Below, in pieces: positions 44,244 through 56,306 of a stretch of DNA of 64,000 nt. The notes under the pieces were generated by a model. It saw nothing but the letters and a program-made list of their open reading frames with translations. It did not search any database and had not been told where the DNA came from. Location: the NCBI GenBank assembly GCA_017415515.1, contig JAFQGI010000033.1, positions 1 through 64,000 on the forward strand, given 5' to 3'. Every line of letters starts with the position of its first letter. Position 1 is the first letter of the stretch. The DNA comes from Clostridia bacterium. Its GTDB lineage: Bacteria > Bacillota > Clostridia > Oscillospirales > Acutalibacteraceae. A program made the position numbers and the translations under genes.

Positions 44244-47033
44244 TTATCTCAAACGAATTTCGTTGACGATACCCACGATGAACACGATGAACTGCTGAGA
44301 CAACAGAACCACCGAGCACAGCACGAAGGCAGCCAACACCATACACAACACAGTCACGATCGCCATGCCCATGGCCTTGAAGAAGGAATACTCGTGAACC
44401 ACCGTCATACCGATGAGCAGCAACAACACCATATAAATCGTCAAAATCGTGCTGATAATGCCGAAAGAGTTGGTGCTGGTCGCGGGGATCACGTGAGAAC
44501 CGACCGTGAAAATAACGGAATAAATAATCATGGGGGTCATGCTGTAAGCGGACATGGCAAACACTTCTTTGAGCGAGCCCTTACCGTCATTCAGCATACA
44601 AATACCCCAGTTGGTGATCACCCACAGCAGCAGGAGACCAACCGATCCGATCAGAGTAAACAGTGCGTTGTAATTGGCCTTATCCACAATGACGTACATA
44701 AAGCCGCCATACAGATCCTGAGAAACTCTGGCCAAATAGAACACCACAACAAAGATGCACGCCAACCCCACAGAAAGGAACTTCTGCGTCTTCATGGCCT
44801 GGAAGGCCTGGAAGGGATGGAAGGGCACCGACAGAGCGGTACGCAGGTTGTCGTTCTTAATGTGGAAGATCTTGCGCTTCTTGGAAATGACCAACAGTGC
44901 GGCAATGCCGCCAACCGCCACCAGGCAGAGGAGGAAGAGCCACCAGAAGTTTTTGGACAGCCACTCCTTCTGAACCTCGGTGAAGGCCAAGGAGTAGGTC
45001 TGCTGGTCATGGCCCATCTCGGCATAATACATGGCCTTGTCGTAATTACCCAGAGCCAGATGTGCCTTAGCCAAGCCCTCGTATGCACGCTGGTTGTTGG
45101 CATCCAGCTGCAACACCTGCTCCCAAAGGGGCATAGCCTCCTGATACTCGCCGTTGATGGTGAGATAATCCGCGTCCTTATACATTTTGCCGTACGCGGT
45201 CAGCTCGAACACAGTGACGTTACCGGTACCGGAGTCCACCACAAACAGCTTGTCATCGCTGACGGTGAGGGCGCAAGGCGTGTGGAAGGTACCCACCTGG
45301 TCACCGGCGCCATCCTTACTCAGGGAGAAGCCGCACAGCATACGGCACTCCTCGTCATATACGTAAATACGACCACGATTGGAGTCAGCCGCGTAGATGA
45401 AGCCGCGGGGATCCACCGCCAAGCTGTTCAGGTTGGCGCTGATAACGAAGGATTCACCTTTCGCATAATACTGCTTGGGCTGCTCCACGAAGTTGATGTT
45501 ATCACCGGTCTGGGTGATAAAGCCGGATTTGTAATTCAAGGTCTGGATGCCGCTGAGGCCCAAACGCTTGATCTGGCCCAAATTGTTCTTGGGGTCGGAC
45601 AGCGTATAGAGCATGCCCTCGCCGTCGATGGCCACGTCCAGAATGTCGGTAGAATACTCCTTGCGGGAATTCTCGCTCTTTTCGTTGGTCATAAACAGGC
45701 CGGTGATCCAACCCTTCAGGTTTTCCAGCACGGTGGTAGAAGCCTTATACGCACCGTGGAAGCCTTTGAAATTATACTGGTCATCGTACACCAGCATACC
45801 GTAGTAGCAGGAGTTACAGACCACGTACATATATCCCTTGGTGTCCTTCACCACTCTCTTGGGGGTGAAATCCAACTCTTCGGGAATTTCGGGATACTTG
45901 GAAATGTCGGGCTTTTCAATGATGCGTTTGAGCAGACCGTCCTCATCCAGAATCAGAATGCGACGATTGACGGTGTCGGCAATGATCATTTCTAAGGTTT
46001 GGTTGCCGTTCTCGTCTTCCACATTGCCCACATGCAGACCTTCCGCCTTAGCATAGAACAAGGCGTTAGCCAGCTGCATACAACTCATTCCGGTGTTGCC
46101 GGTGGGAATGTTGTTTTCATCCATATTCTGGGGATATTTTTCTTGGCCGCTCAAGCTGGCGCCCAAATTGGCCTGCCAGCCATCCAACCCATTATCGAAG
46201 TGGCGGTTGCCCATCAGCTCGTCGCCGACGACCTCACCGTTCTCCATCTTTTTGAGGGAAAGCGCGTCCACACAATAGCCGGCAATCTCAGCGGAAACAG
46301 CAGCAAACTGCACGTTCACGTCGGTAGCATCACCGGTATTGAAGGTGATCACGTGAGTGACCCAACCGTTGTCGATGGAGTTATCGTAGTTGTGGTTGAA
46401 ATAGTAGACACCTTCCACCGGCGCCTCGTGCGGATACGCGTTGGAAGAGCCCCACGCATCGTAGGCGGGGATCAACTGATCGCCGTTCCACAAGCTCAGG
46501 CTAAACACGCTGTCGGTGTTGGGCGAGCTCACCTCACCATTGCGCAAGGTGTACCAAGTAAACTGATAATCGGTGTTGGGCTCCAGCTTCACGGTGCGCT
46601 GGGCGGCAATGCCATACTCATCGCCGATCAAGGGCACACTGCGAATCACACGCTCCAACTGCAGAGTGTCTGTACTCACCACAAAGATACGGCTGTTGCC
46701 GCTATCCAAGATATACAGCTCTTTCTGATCCGGCGACAAGGTGGCGTGTTTCAGATCCATCGTGATCTTCTCTTCATCGCCAAAGCCAAACTCGCCGTTT
46801 AGACGCAACTGATACAGATCCAGCGAATCGGTGCTGATCTGCTCGGTGGCCTCATACATAGCACGCATGGGAACAGCCACATTACGGCTGGGGCCTTCCC
46901 AATAAGTATAGGAATAATACGGAACGTCGTCCAGGTCCGCGGCCAGCACCGTGCCGCTGCACAGCAGCCACAGCGCCATCACCAACGCACCCACACGCAG
47001 CCACATCTTGGCTGACTTCTTGTGTCGTATCAT
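44244..47033 (-). CDS. NHL-propeller / CBM / TPR / Yip1-domain membrane protein
   Basis: A 929-aa protein of unusual build. Signal peptide or N-terminal membrane segment 1-31. NHL/beta-propeller repeats (LYILDSGNSRIFVV, RRILILDEDG, LYVVDSGTGNV-type) run from about 90 to 610 and are interrupted at about 145-300 by a CBM-like insert (LEPNTDYQFTWY, GNRHFDNGLDGWQ). A TPR-like helical pair (GEYQEAMPLWEQVL, AYEGLAKAHLALGNYDKAMYYAE) lies at about 620-665. A membrane segment at about 700 is followed by a cytosolic loop and five or so membrane segments at 750-925, resembling the Yip1 family. The propeller and CBM should be outside the cell. Function unknown; a role in sensing or helping assemble the importer is inferred from its place between permeases and the DUF5696 lipoprotein. 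Confidence 0.78.
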   Translation of the reverse strand: MIRHKKSAKMWLRVGALVMALWLLCSGTVLAADLDDVPYYSYTYWEGPSRNVAVPMRAMYEATEQISTDSLDLYQLRLNGEFGFGDEEKITMDLKHATLSPDQKELYILDSGNSRIFVVSTDTLQLERVIRSVPLIGDEYGIAAQRTVKLEPNTDYQFTWYTLRNGEVSSPNTDSVFSLSLWNGDQLIPAYDAWGSSNAYPHEAPVEGVYYFNHNYDNSIDNGWVTHVITFNTGDATDVNVQFAAVSAEIAGYCVDALSLKKMENGEVVGDELMGNRHFDNGLDGWQANLGASLSGQEKYPQNMDENNIPTGNTGMSCMQLANALFYAKAEGLHVGNVEDENGNQTLEMIIADTVNRRILILDEDGLLKRIIEKPDISKYPEIPEELDFTPKRVVKDTKGYMYVVCNSCYYGMLVYDDQYNFKGFHGAYKASTTVLENLKGWITGLFMTNEKSENSRKEYSTDILDVAIDGEGMLYTLSDPKNNLGQIKRLGLSGIQTLNYKSGFITQTGDNINFVEQPKQYYAKGESFVISANLNSLAVDPRGFIYAADSNRGRIYVYDEECRMLCGFSLSKDGAGDQVGTFHTPCALTVSDDKLFVVDSGTGNVTVFELTAYGKMYKDADYLTINGEYQEAMPLWEQVLQLDANNQRAYEGLAKAHLALGNYDKAMYYAEMGHDQQTYSLAFTEVQKEWLSKNFWWLFLLCLVAVGGIAALLVISKKRKIFHIKNDNLRTALSVPFHPFQAFQAMKTQKFLSVGLACIFVVVFYLARVSQDLYGGFMYVIVDKANYNALFTLIGSVGLLLLWVITNWGICMLNDGKGSLKEVFAMSAYSMTPMIIYSVIFTVGSHVIPATSTNSFGIISTILTIYMVLLLLIGMTVVHEYSFFKAMGMAIVTVLCMVLAAFVLCSVVLLSQQFIVFIVGIVNEIRLR

Positions 47034-47077
47034 CCTGCGGTCCCCCTTTCTTTATTTGCACAATTCTTATTCATACA

Positions 47078-47974
47078 TTAATCCTTCATACCCGCCGAGC
47101 TCATGGTTTCCATAACGTTGGACTGGGAAACCAGATATACGAGGATCGGGGGAATCATCAGAATCACCGTGGCGGCCATCACGCTACCGGAACGGGCAAT
47201 ACCGCTGGCGGCGATCTGGTTCATAGCCACAGGCAAGGTCTTCAGGTTTTCGCTGAAGATGGTGCCGCTGGGCTGGATGGCCCAAGCGTCACGGAAAGCA
47301 AACAAAGACAGGGTCAGCCACGCAGGCTTCACCAGAGGCATCACCAAGGTCCAGAAGATGCGGTAGTATCCCGCACCATCCAGCAGAGCAGCCTCCATCA
47401 AAGCCTTGGGCACACTGACGTCCATATACTGCTTCATCAAGAAGACACCGGTGGTGGACTGCAAAGCGGGCAGAATATATACCCAATACGTATCGATAAT
47501 GCCCAGCTTGGAGAAGATCAGGTACTGGGGAATACCCAGCGTGTAGCCGTTAAACAACAGAGCCACCTGAACAGCCCAAAACACGGTAGAAATAAACTTA
47601 TGTTTACAGTTGGAAAGGGTGAAGGCGGCCATACCGGCCACGATCACGTGACCCACGGTGATCGCCACGGAGATGAAGATGCTGTTGAAAGCATAGCGGG
47701 AGAAAGGCACCTGCAGATTATCCAACAGACTGGGCAACACCGTGTAGTTATACAGCGTGGGACGGGTTACGAAGAACTTAGGCGGGAACGCCAACAACTC
47801 ATCCAAAGGCTTGAAGGAGGTGACGACAGAGTAAATCAACGGCAACACCATAAACAAGCCGAACACCAACAGAATGGTAACAAACATAAAGTTGGCTGCT
47901 TTGGATCGGGTGAAGCGTTTGTACTGCTTTTTCTTATGAGCAACGAGTTTTACCTTTTTCTGTTTCTCTTTCAT
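47078..47974 (-). CDS. Carbohydrate ABC transporter permease (MalG-type)
   Basis: A 298-aa membrane permease: basic N-terminus (KEKQKKVKLVAHKKKQYKRF), about six membrane segments, and EAA loop MEAALLDGAGYYRIF at about 195-210. It pairs with the permease gene ending 15 nt upstream and, with the very large solute-binding protein, forms the first transporter of the operon. GGGGGTGAG precedes the start. Confidence 0.9.
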   Translation of the reverse strand: MKEKQKKVKLVAHKKKQYKRFTRSKAANFMFVTILLVFGLFMVLPLIYSVVTSFKPLDELLAFPPKFFVTRPTLYNYTVLPSLLDNLQVPFSRYAFNSIFISVAITVGHVIVAGMAAFTLSNCKHKFISTVFWAVQVALLFNGYTLGIPQYLIFSKLGIIDTYWVYILPALQSTTGVFLMKQYMDVSVPKALMEAALLDGAGYYRIFWTLVMPLVKPAWLTLSLFAFRDAWAIQPSGTIFSENLKTLPVAMNQIAASGIARSGSVMAATVILMIPPILVYLVSQSNVMETMSSAGMKD

Positions 47975-47989
47975 ACAACGCTCACCCCC

Positions 47990-48922
47990 TTAATCCTTCG
48001 TGATCAGCAATCGGCCAAGGACCAGACGCACAATCATCATCAGTGCGAACAGGAACACGGACAAGGCCGACGCGTAACCCATATCGAAACGAACCGTACC
48101 CACGTCGGTGATGTGAGTCAGGATGGTTTCGGTGGAGTGGTTGACGCTGGGGAAACCGGTCAGGGTGGTAGCCACCGCGCTGATGGAGAAGGTGGACTGC
48201 ACCTGCATAACCGCAGAGAACAGCAGAATGCTCTTCATCGAGGGGACGGTGATGTACCACAGCTCAGCCCAACGGTTGCGAATGCCGTCGATGGCACCCG
48301 CCTCGTACATCGCCTCGTCCACGTTGTTCAGACCGGCGATGTTGGCCAAGAAGGAAATACCCATACTCATCCACAACTGCACGATCATAACGATGGTGAA
48401 GGCGTAGTTGGGATCGCGGAACCACACGATGGGATCGGTAATGATACCCATGGAAATCAACAAACTGTTGACATAACCGTAGCTATCACCGGAGAACATG
48501 ATCTGCCAGATGAAATAGCCGTTACCCACCAGAGCGGGGGAATAGAACAGGAACGACAGCAAACTACGAGTCTTGGGGCCGAACTCGTTGATCATCCAAG
48601 CCAACAGGAAGGCCAACGCAAAGCTGATGGGGCCGGTGACCAACGCAAATTTCAGCGTATTACCCACGGCGGGACCAAACTCATAGTCGTTGACGAACAT
48701 TTTGAGGTAGTTGCCCAAGCCCACCCACTGGGGGGTGTTCACCACGTCGTAGTCGAAGAAGCTGAGCACCACGGAAGCGCCGATGGGAATCAAGGTGAAA
48801 ACAACGAACAACAGCAAGAACGGGAGCAGCATCACCACAAAGGGGGCACGCAGCGCATCCTGAGCAAAGCTGATTCTTTTCTTGCCAAAGGTTTTAGCTC
48901 TTTCTGCCTGTAACGTACTCAT
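47990..48922 (-). CDS. Sugar ABC transporter permease (MalF-type)
   Basis: A 310-aa membrane permease with about six membrane segments and EAA loop YEAGAIDGIRNRWAEL (about 205-220). Its ATG overlaps the stop codon of the solute-binding protein gene (TAATG), a sign of translational coupling. Together with the downstream MalG-type permease it should form the membrane channel for that binding protein. Confidence 0.92.
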   Translation of the reverse strand: MSTLQAERAKTFGKKRISFAQDALRAPFVVMLLPFLLLFVVFTLIPIGASVVLSFFDYDVVNTPQWVGLGNYLKMFVNDYEFGPAVGNTLKFALVTGPISFALAFLLAWMINEFGPKTRSLLSFLFYSPALVGNGYFIWQIMFSGDSYGYVNSLLISMGIITDPIVWFRDPNYAFTIVMIVQLWMSMGISFLANIAGLNNVDEAMYEAGAIDGIRNRWAELWYITVPSMKSILLFSAVMQVQSTFSISAVATTLTGFPSVNHSTETILTHITDVGTVRFDMGYASALSVFLFALMMIVRLVLGRLLITKD

Positions 48923-51900
48923 TAGCGCTTACCCTCCTTCTTGTATTGATTGATCTTGGTCGTGATCTCCACGTCTGCGATTTCGCCCCATTTTCTCATC
49001 ATATCCTTGGGGTTCTCGTTCATAGACAGGACGTTCCAGAAAGCCTGGTCAATGGCGCGGGATACATAGTAACCGCCGGGAATCTCGGCCAATTCATACA
49101 CCTTCTGCCACTGGCTGGCAATGATGTTTTCGGCACCCTTGCCCCAATCCAGGCGCAGGGTGGCGTTGACGTTGGCGGAGGTATAACGGCCGGCAACACC
49201 CAGGATGGACTCGATATCCAATGCGTAACGGTACTGGGTATCGGTGCTCATCCACCATTTCAGCAGTTCCCAAGCCGCCTTATCGGTGCCTCTCTCCTCT
49301 GCCAGCTTCAGGATCATACAAGCGCTACCGAAACCGGCCTGCGAATTGTTGATCTTCAAGCTGCCGTCCTCGTTATAGGTGTAGTTGCCGTTCTCGTCCA
49401 GCACGGGATAGCCGGGAATCTCAGCCATCGCCCACTTGCCCTTGATTTCGGGTGCGGCAGCGGACAAGGCGCTGTACTGACCGTAGGTCTGAATGGCCAT
49501 AGGCACCAGACCGACGCGGAAACGGTTGAAGAAGCTGTATTCCTTAGGTAGATTATATTTGGTATAGAAGTCGGTCCACTCCTCAAACACCCGCATGGTA
49601 TCGGGCTCGGAGAAGGAGGTACCGGTCTGATCCTCATTATAAATGGACAGACCCTGCTGTTGCAGCAGCGTGGGGAAGATATTCAGAGAGGCCACACCGC
49701 CGTTGGTCTGCCAGATATCGGTCAAGGCAACGTAGGGCAAGCCAACCTGCATGTTGTTCAACATCAAAATGCTGGCCGCGTTGAGGAACTCATCCCAGGT
49801 CTTAGGCACTTCCAGACCGTATTCCTCCAAAATGTCGGTACGGTAGAACAGCATATAGAACTGCTGGGTGGCGGGCAGACCGTAGATGCCGTCGCCATAC
49901 TTGTAGGGCTCGTCGGCACCATAGGCGAAGCACTTGGTGTTATCGGGGTTGTAAATGTCGTATTTCTCGCCCTTGCCGTAGAACAGCGAATCGTAATCCT
50001 CAAACTGCGACAGGTCCACCAGAGCACCACGCATGGCGAGGTTGACCGGTGACGTTCGGGAGTCGGACAGACAGCAATCCGGTCCGTTACCCGACATAAT
50101 ACCCTGCAACAGAGAGGCGTTGGTCATACGCACGGTCACGTTGATGTCGGGGTGCTGCTCCTTAAAGCGGCTGTTGATCAAAGAGTTCAGAACCAGCGTT
50201 TGGTCACGGGACCAGTTGACCCAGATGGTCAGATCCACGCTGCCGCTGGTGCCGCTGGAGGTGTTATAGTCCAGCATAAAGGAGGCGATAAAGCGCTGGA
50301 TGGCGAACCACAGCTTCTGGAAGAAGCCGGCCTCGCTACGCTCAAAGCTCTCGGCCTCGGGGCTGGCAAACACGATCACGTCCAGATCCAACGCCATGTT
50401 CTTCATATCCTGCAGCTGAGCAGTCAAGGAAGAATAGCAATCGTAGAAGTTGGATTTGTAGTTTTGAGCCTCATACTGCTTTTTCAGCATACGCTCCAAA
50501 ACCACGTCCATTTTCTGCAACATGGCGGCGTTGTCGTCCAGATCCTTGCCGCCCTCACGACGGGAGGCGATCATATCCGCAATGCGGTCACGCAGCTCCT
50601 CCATCCGCTCCTCCAAATCGGGAACGCGGATGAACAGGTCGTAGTCGGTGTTCTTATCGGGGGTTTCGCTGATGATGGCCACGATGTCACGATACATCTC
50701 GGCCAAATCGGCGGACAACTGCTCCATCTGAGCGCTGAACACGCTCATATCACCCAAGGTGACCGCCAGAGAGATCTCGTTTTCGCCTTCGTTCAAATAC
50801 ACCAAAATGGGATCGCCGTTAGCGAACGACTCCATAAACTTCCAGCTGTTCTTGTACTCGAAGCCGATGGCCGCCATCTCCGCATACTGGTGCTGACCGT
50901 TGATCTTCATGCTGCGGAAAGAGGTGGCGTTGACCAGATAGTTTTGGCGATAATGGAAGCCTACCTTATACAGACCGGCGGCAGGCGCCTTCACCGTCCA
51001 GACGATCTCTTCATCCGGCATGGACCAGTTTGCACCGCCTATGTAGTTGACCTTCTGATGGAAAGCATCAGAGGGCTGCACCGCAGGGTTACTGTTGTCA
51101 GACAAGCCGATGACGGTACGATCGCTCTTGCTGGTAGACTTTTCAGCCTCCACCTCGATTTCCTTGCCGGTGTAGTTCTTCACGCCGGCAGCCTCCCACG
51201 CCTTCACCTGCTCGTCATAAGACAGCAGCGTGGTGGGGATCTCCAGGTGGATGGTCTTGATCTGAATGGGCTCGCCGTAAGAAGCCAAGGTCAGCTCCTG
51301 CTCACCGGCCTCCAAATAGATGCGCAGATCCTCGGTCACAAAACCGTTGACATCACGCATGGCGACCTTCTCGTTGTAGGCGAAGCTCTCCTCCTGCTCG
51401 GGAGCGAACTGGTTGCCGTTGGACTCACGGATGGGACCGGCATCCTTCCAGGTGCGGGGCAACACAAAGTGCTGAGCCTCGCTGTAAGGATGCAGGCCGT
51501 TGATCATCAGGCCCAGCTCCATATCGGCGCTGCTGCCCTGACCTGCCTTGCCGGCATAGGTGAAGCTCACCTTATACCAACCGCTCTGGGGCACCGTCAC
51601 CTTCCAGGTGGCCTGGGCACCCATGGCGTTGAAAATCAGAGCATCCTCCGTATAGGTGACGGGAGCCTCCTGCTGTTCTGCCTCCTCGGACTTTTCCTCT
51701 TCGGCAGCTACTGCGAGATTCTCGTCTCCGGGAGTCTCCTCTTCGGGCTCTTCCACCTCAGGCTCTTCGCCCTCGGGCAGCACAGCCTCGGGATCCTCCG
51801 TCTCAGGCTCCTCTGCCTCAGGCTCTTCGACTTCGGGTTCCTCAGCCGTCGGGGTGGTGTCCACACCATCCGTACCCTTTAAGTCGATGGGCTCCTTCGC

Positions 51901-52080
51901 GATGTCGCCGGGCTTGGAGGCTACGTATTCCTCGTAACCGATCAGCTTGGACGCATCGACGGAGCCGGAGGCAATGTCGTTGGCATCGGCAGACGCGTCA
52001 GCCGGGGCCGCCATAATCGGCAGAGCCAGCATCTGACACAGAAGCGCCAATGCACACAAGGCCATTCCAAAACGTCTCAT
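48922..52080 (-). CDS. Very large multidomain extracellular solute-binding protein
   Basis: A 1052-aa secreted protein fusing glycan-binding modules to a transporter binding domain. The signal peptide ends at about 25 (PIMAAPA) and has no lipobox cysteine. A Glu/Pro-rich acidic linker fills about 75-140. Two jelly-roll modules of CBM35/CBM6-like or related type follow at about 145-280 and 305-440 (GWYKVSFTYAGKAG and GLYKVGFHYRQ strands). A helical, partly coiled region spans 440-600 and ends in an amphipathic segment (FFQKLWFAIQRFIASFML) that may associate with the membrane. A family 1 solute-binding domain covers about 610-1045 (YGLPATQQFYMLFYRTDILE). The start is the ATG at 52080, though the ribosome site (AAGAAAGCGAG) is poor. 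It overlaps its permease gene by one base. Ligand unknown, presumably an oligosaccharide. Confidence 0.82.
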   Translation of the reverse strand: MRRFGMALCALALLCQMLALPIMAAPADASADANDIASGSVDASKLIGYEEYVASKPGDIAKEPIDLKGTDGVDTTPTAEEPEVEEPEAEEPETEDPEAVLPEGEEPEVEEPEEETPGDENLAVAAEEEKSEEAEQQEAPVTYTEDALIFNAMGAQATWKVTVPQSGWYKVSFTYAGKAGQGSSADMELGLMINGLHPYSEAQHFVLPRTWKDAGPIRESNGNQFAPEQEESFAYNEKVAMRDVNGFVTEDLRIYLEAGEQELTLASYGEPIQIKTIHLEIPTTLLSYDEQVKAWEAAGVKNYTGKEIEVEAEKSTSKSDRTVIGLSDNSNPAVQPSDAFHQKVNYIGGANWSMPDEEIVWTVKAPAAGLYKVGFHYRQNYLVNATSFRSMKINGQHQYAEMAAIGFEYKNSWKFMESFANGDPILVYLNEGENEISLAVTLGDMSVFSAQMEQLSADLAEMYRDIVAIISETPDKNTDYDLFIRVPDLEERMEELRDRIADMIASRREGGKDLDDNAAMLQKMDVVLERMLKKQYEAQNYKSNFYDCYSSLTAQLQDMKNMALDLDVIVFASPEAESFERSEAGFFQKLWFAIQRFIASFMLDYNTSSGTSGSVDLTIWVNWSRDQTLVLNSLINSRFKEQHPDINVTVRMTNASLLQGIMSGNGPDCCLSDSRTSPVNLAMRGALVDLSQFEDYDSLFYGKGEKYDIYNPDNTKCFAYGADEPYKYGDGIYGLPATQQFYMLFYRTDILEEYGLEVPKTWDEFLNAASILMLNNMQVGLPYVALTDIWQTNGGVASLNIFPTLLQQQGLSIYNEDQTGTSFSEPDTMRVFEEWTDFYTKYNLPKEYSFFNRFRVGLVPMAIQTYGQYSALSAAAPEIKGKWAMAEIPGYPVLDENGNYTYNEDGSLKINNSQAGFGSACMILKLAEERGTDKAAWELLKWWMSTDTQYRYALDIESILGVAGRYTSANVNATLRLDWGKGAENIIASQWQKVYELAEIPGGYYVSRAIDQAFWNVLSMNENPKDMMRKWGEIADVEITTKINQYKKEGKR

Positions 52081-52143
52081 GGTCTACAACTCGCTTTCTT
52101 GAAAGATTTCCGCTCACAGCGGAGTGCGTATGTCTATGGGAAA

Positions 52144-55008
<2,865 letters not shown>

Positions 55009-55023
55009 TCATGATTAACATTA

Positions 55024-55052
55024 TTTTACTAATATTCACTAAATATGACAAG
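55024..55052 (-). promoter_or_regulatory. Sigma-A promoter of the nine-gene carbohydrate operon
   Basis: On the minus strand: TTGTCA, a 17-nt spacer and TAAAAT, about 60 nt upstream of the GH2 start codon. The AT-rich stretch 55053-55290 between this and the divergent promoter shows no gene; it may hold regulatory sites but I see no clear repeat. Confidence 0.8.
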
Positions 55053-55290
55053 GGCATATCTCCGTTTTTGATATAAAAATTTAATGACATCTGCCGTTTA
55101 TGTTCGATTTTTTTAGCGGAAATCACGATTTATTTGGAATATTTGCCCGCTTTTCGTGCTCTTTATCCGTCAAAAGTGATAAAAAGAACGAAAGATGAAG
55201 CGCTTTTATGCTCGCACAGACTTGGAGCGCAAAATCTGTTGAAATTGCCCAAAAAAAACGGTGTTTCAGGCACAACAAAGCAAAAGGCGG

Positions 55291-55319
55291 TTGCAAAATG
55301 CGGCAAACCTTGCTACAAT
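55291..55319 (+). promoter_or_regulatory. Sigma-A promoter of the histidine phosphatase gene
   Basis: TTGCAA, a 17-nt spacer and TACAAT, 30 nt before the start codon. Confidence 0.8.
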
Positions 55320-55348
55320 GAAAAAAACGCCGCAAAGGAGTGCTCAAA

Positions 55349-56041
55349 ATGAAACTGTATTTCATCCGCCACGGTCAACCTATCTATGACCCCGACAGCC
55401 TCACACCGTTGGGTCATGCTCAGGCCGAGGCACTGTCCAAGTGGTTCCTGCACCGTGCTCCCGACAAGATTTACGCCTCCTCCTCCAACCGCGCCGTGCA
55501 GACCGCTATGCCCACCTGCAAGCTGCTGGGCAAGGAGCCGATCCTCTGCGATTGGGCCCACGAGATGCACGCCTTTGAGGATTTTCACGCACTGGACGCC
55601 GAGGGCAACAAGCAGTGGATTTTGGAGGTGCCCACCACCATCCGCCAGTTCATCTCCCCCGAGGTGACCGCCCTGGGCGACAAATGGTATACCCACCCCT
55701 ATTTCGCCGACACCGGCTATGAGGCAGGTGTGCATCGGGTCAACGCCGCCGTGGACGCTTGGTTGGAGGAAATGGGTCTGCGCCACGACCGGGAGAATCA
55801 CTGCTATCACATCATCGGCGATACCCCCAAGCGGGTGGCGCTGTTCGCCCACTACGGCGCCGGCCTGGCCATCCTCAGCAGCATTATGGACATCCCCTAT
55901 AATGTATTCTGTCCGCGGTTCAATTTTGCCTTGACCGGCGTCACGGAGATTCATTTTCACCACCACGGCGACGGCATGGTTGTGCCCCAGATCACCTGCC
56001 ATTCCGGCACCGCCCACCTCTACCGCGAAGGGCTGGAATAA
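55349..56041 (+). CDS. Histidine phosphatase family protein
   Basis: A 230-aa cytosolic protein of the phosphoglycerate-mutase-like superfamily. The catalytic IRHGQP is at residues 6-11, DSLTPLGHAQAEAL follows, and the second histidine is in FAHYGAG near 172. It is a paralogue of the protein at 37610-38338, with shared blocks along the whole length, including the C-terminal HLYREGL. The frame begins at a GTG at 55340, inside the ribosome site AAAGGAG; the ATG at 55349 is the real start. It has its own promoter and terminator and is divergent from the carbohydrate operon. Substrate unknown; a sugar phosphate is possible. Confidence 0.88.
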   Translation: MKLYFIRHGQPIYDPDSLTPLGHAQAEALSKWFLHRAPDKIYASSSNRAVQTAMPTCKLLGKEPILCDWAHEMHAFEDFHALDAEGNKQWILEVPTTIRQFISPEVTALGDKWYTHPYFADTGYEAGVHRVNAAVDAWLEEMGLRHDRENHCYHIIGDTPKRVALFAHYGAGLAILSSIMDIPYNVFCPRFNFALTGVTEIHFHHHGDGMVVPQITCHSGTAHLYREGLE

Positions 56042-56077
56042 TGTTGCATTTTGCATCGGCTTGAACACAAGTAAACA

Positions 56078-56117
56078 GAGCGCCTCTCTCGCACGGCGAG
56101 AGAGGCGCTCTTTGTTT
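56078..56117 (+). terminator. Rho-independent terminator
   Basis: A perfect 15-bp stem GAGCGCCTCTCTCGC / GCGAGAGAGGCGCTC with an ACG loop, followed by TTTGTTT. Confidence 0.92.
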
Positions 56118-56210
56118 GCAAAATAGAGCTGTAAGCGGTTACAATGCTATGGTTTTAGGTCGTTTTGTTTTTCGGCAAAACCCACTGAAAACAGGAAAAA
56201 GAAAGGAAAC

Positions 56211-56241
56211 TCCCCACCGAAAGCAACGCCTTCGGTGGGGA
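56211..56241 (-). terminator. Possible terminator after the XRE regulator gene
   Basis: TCCCCACCGAA / TTCGGTGGGGA forms an 11-bp stem with a 9-nt loop. On the minus strand GTTTCCTTTCTTTTTCC follows, an imperfect T-tract. No gene is seen between 56042 and 56306. Confidence 0.5.
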
Positions 56242-56306
56242 ATGTATATGGATAAATGATGTGTGTTAAAGAGCCGAACAATTAAGTCTGTTCTATGTAC
56301 GGCTTG

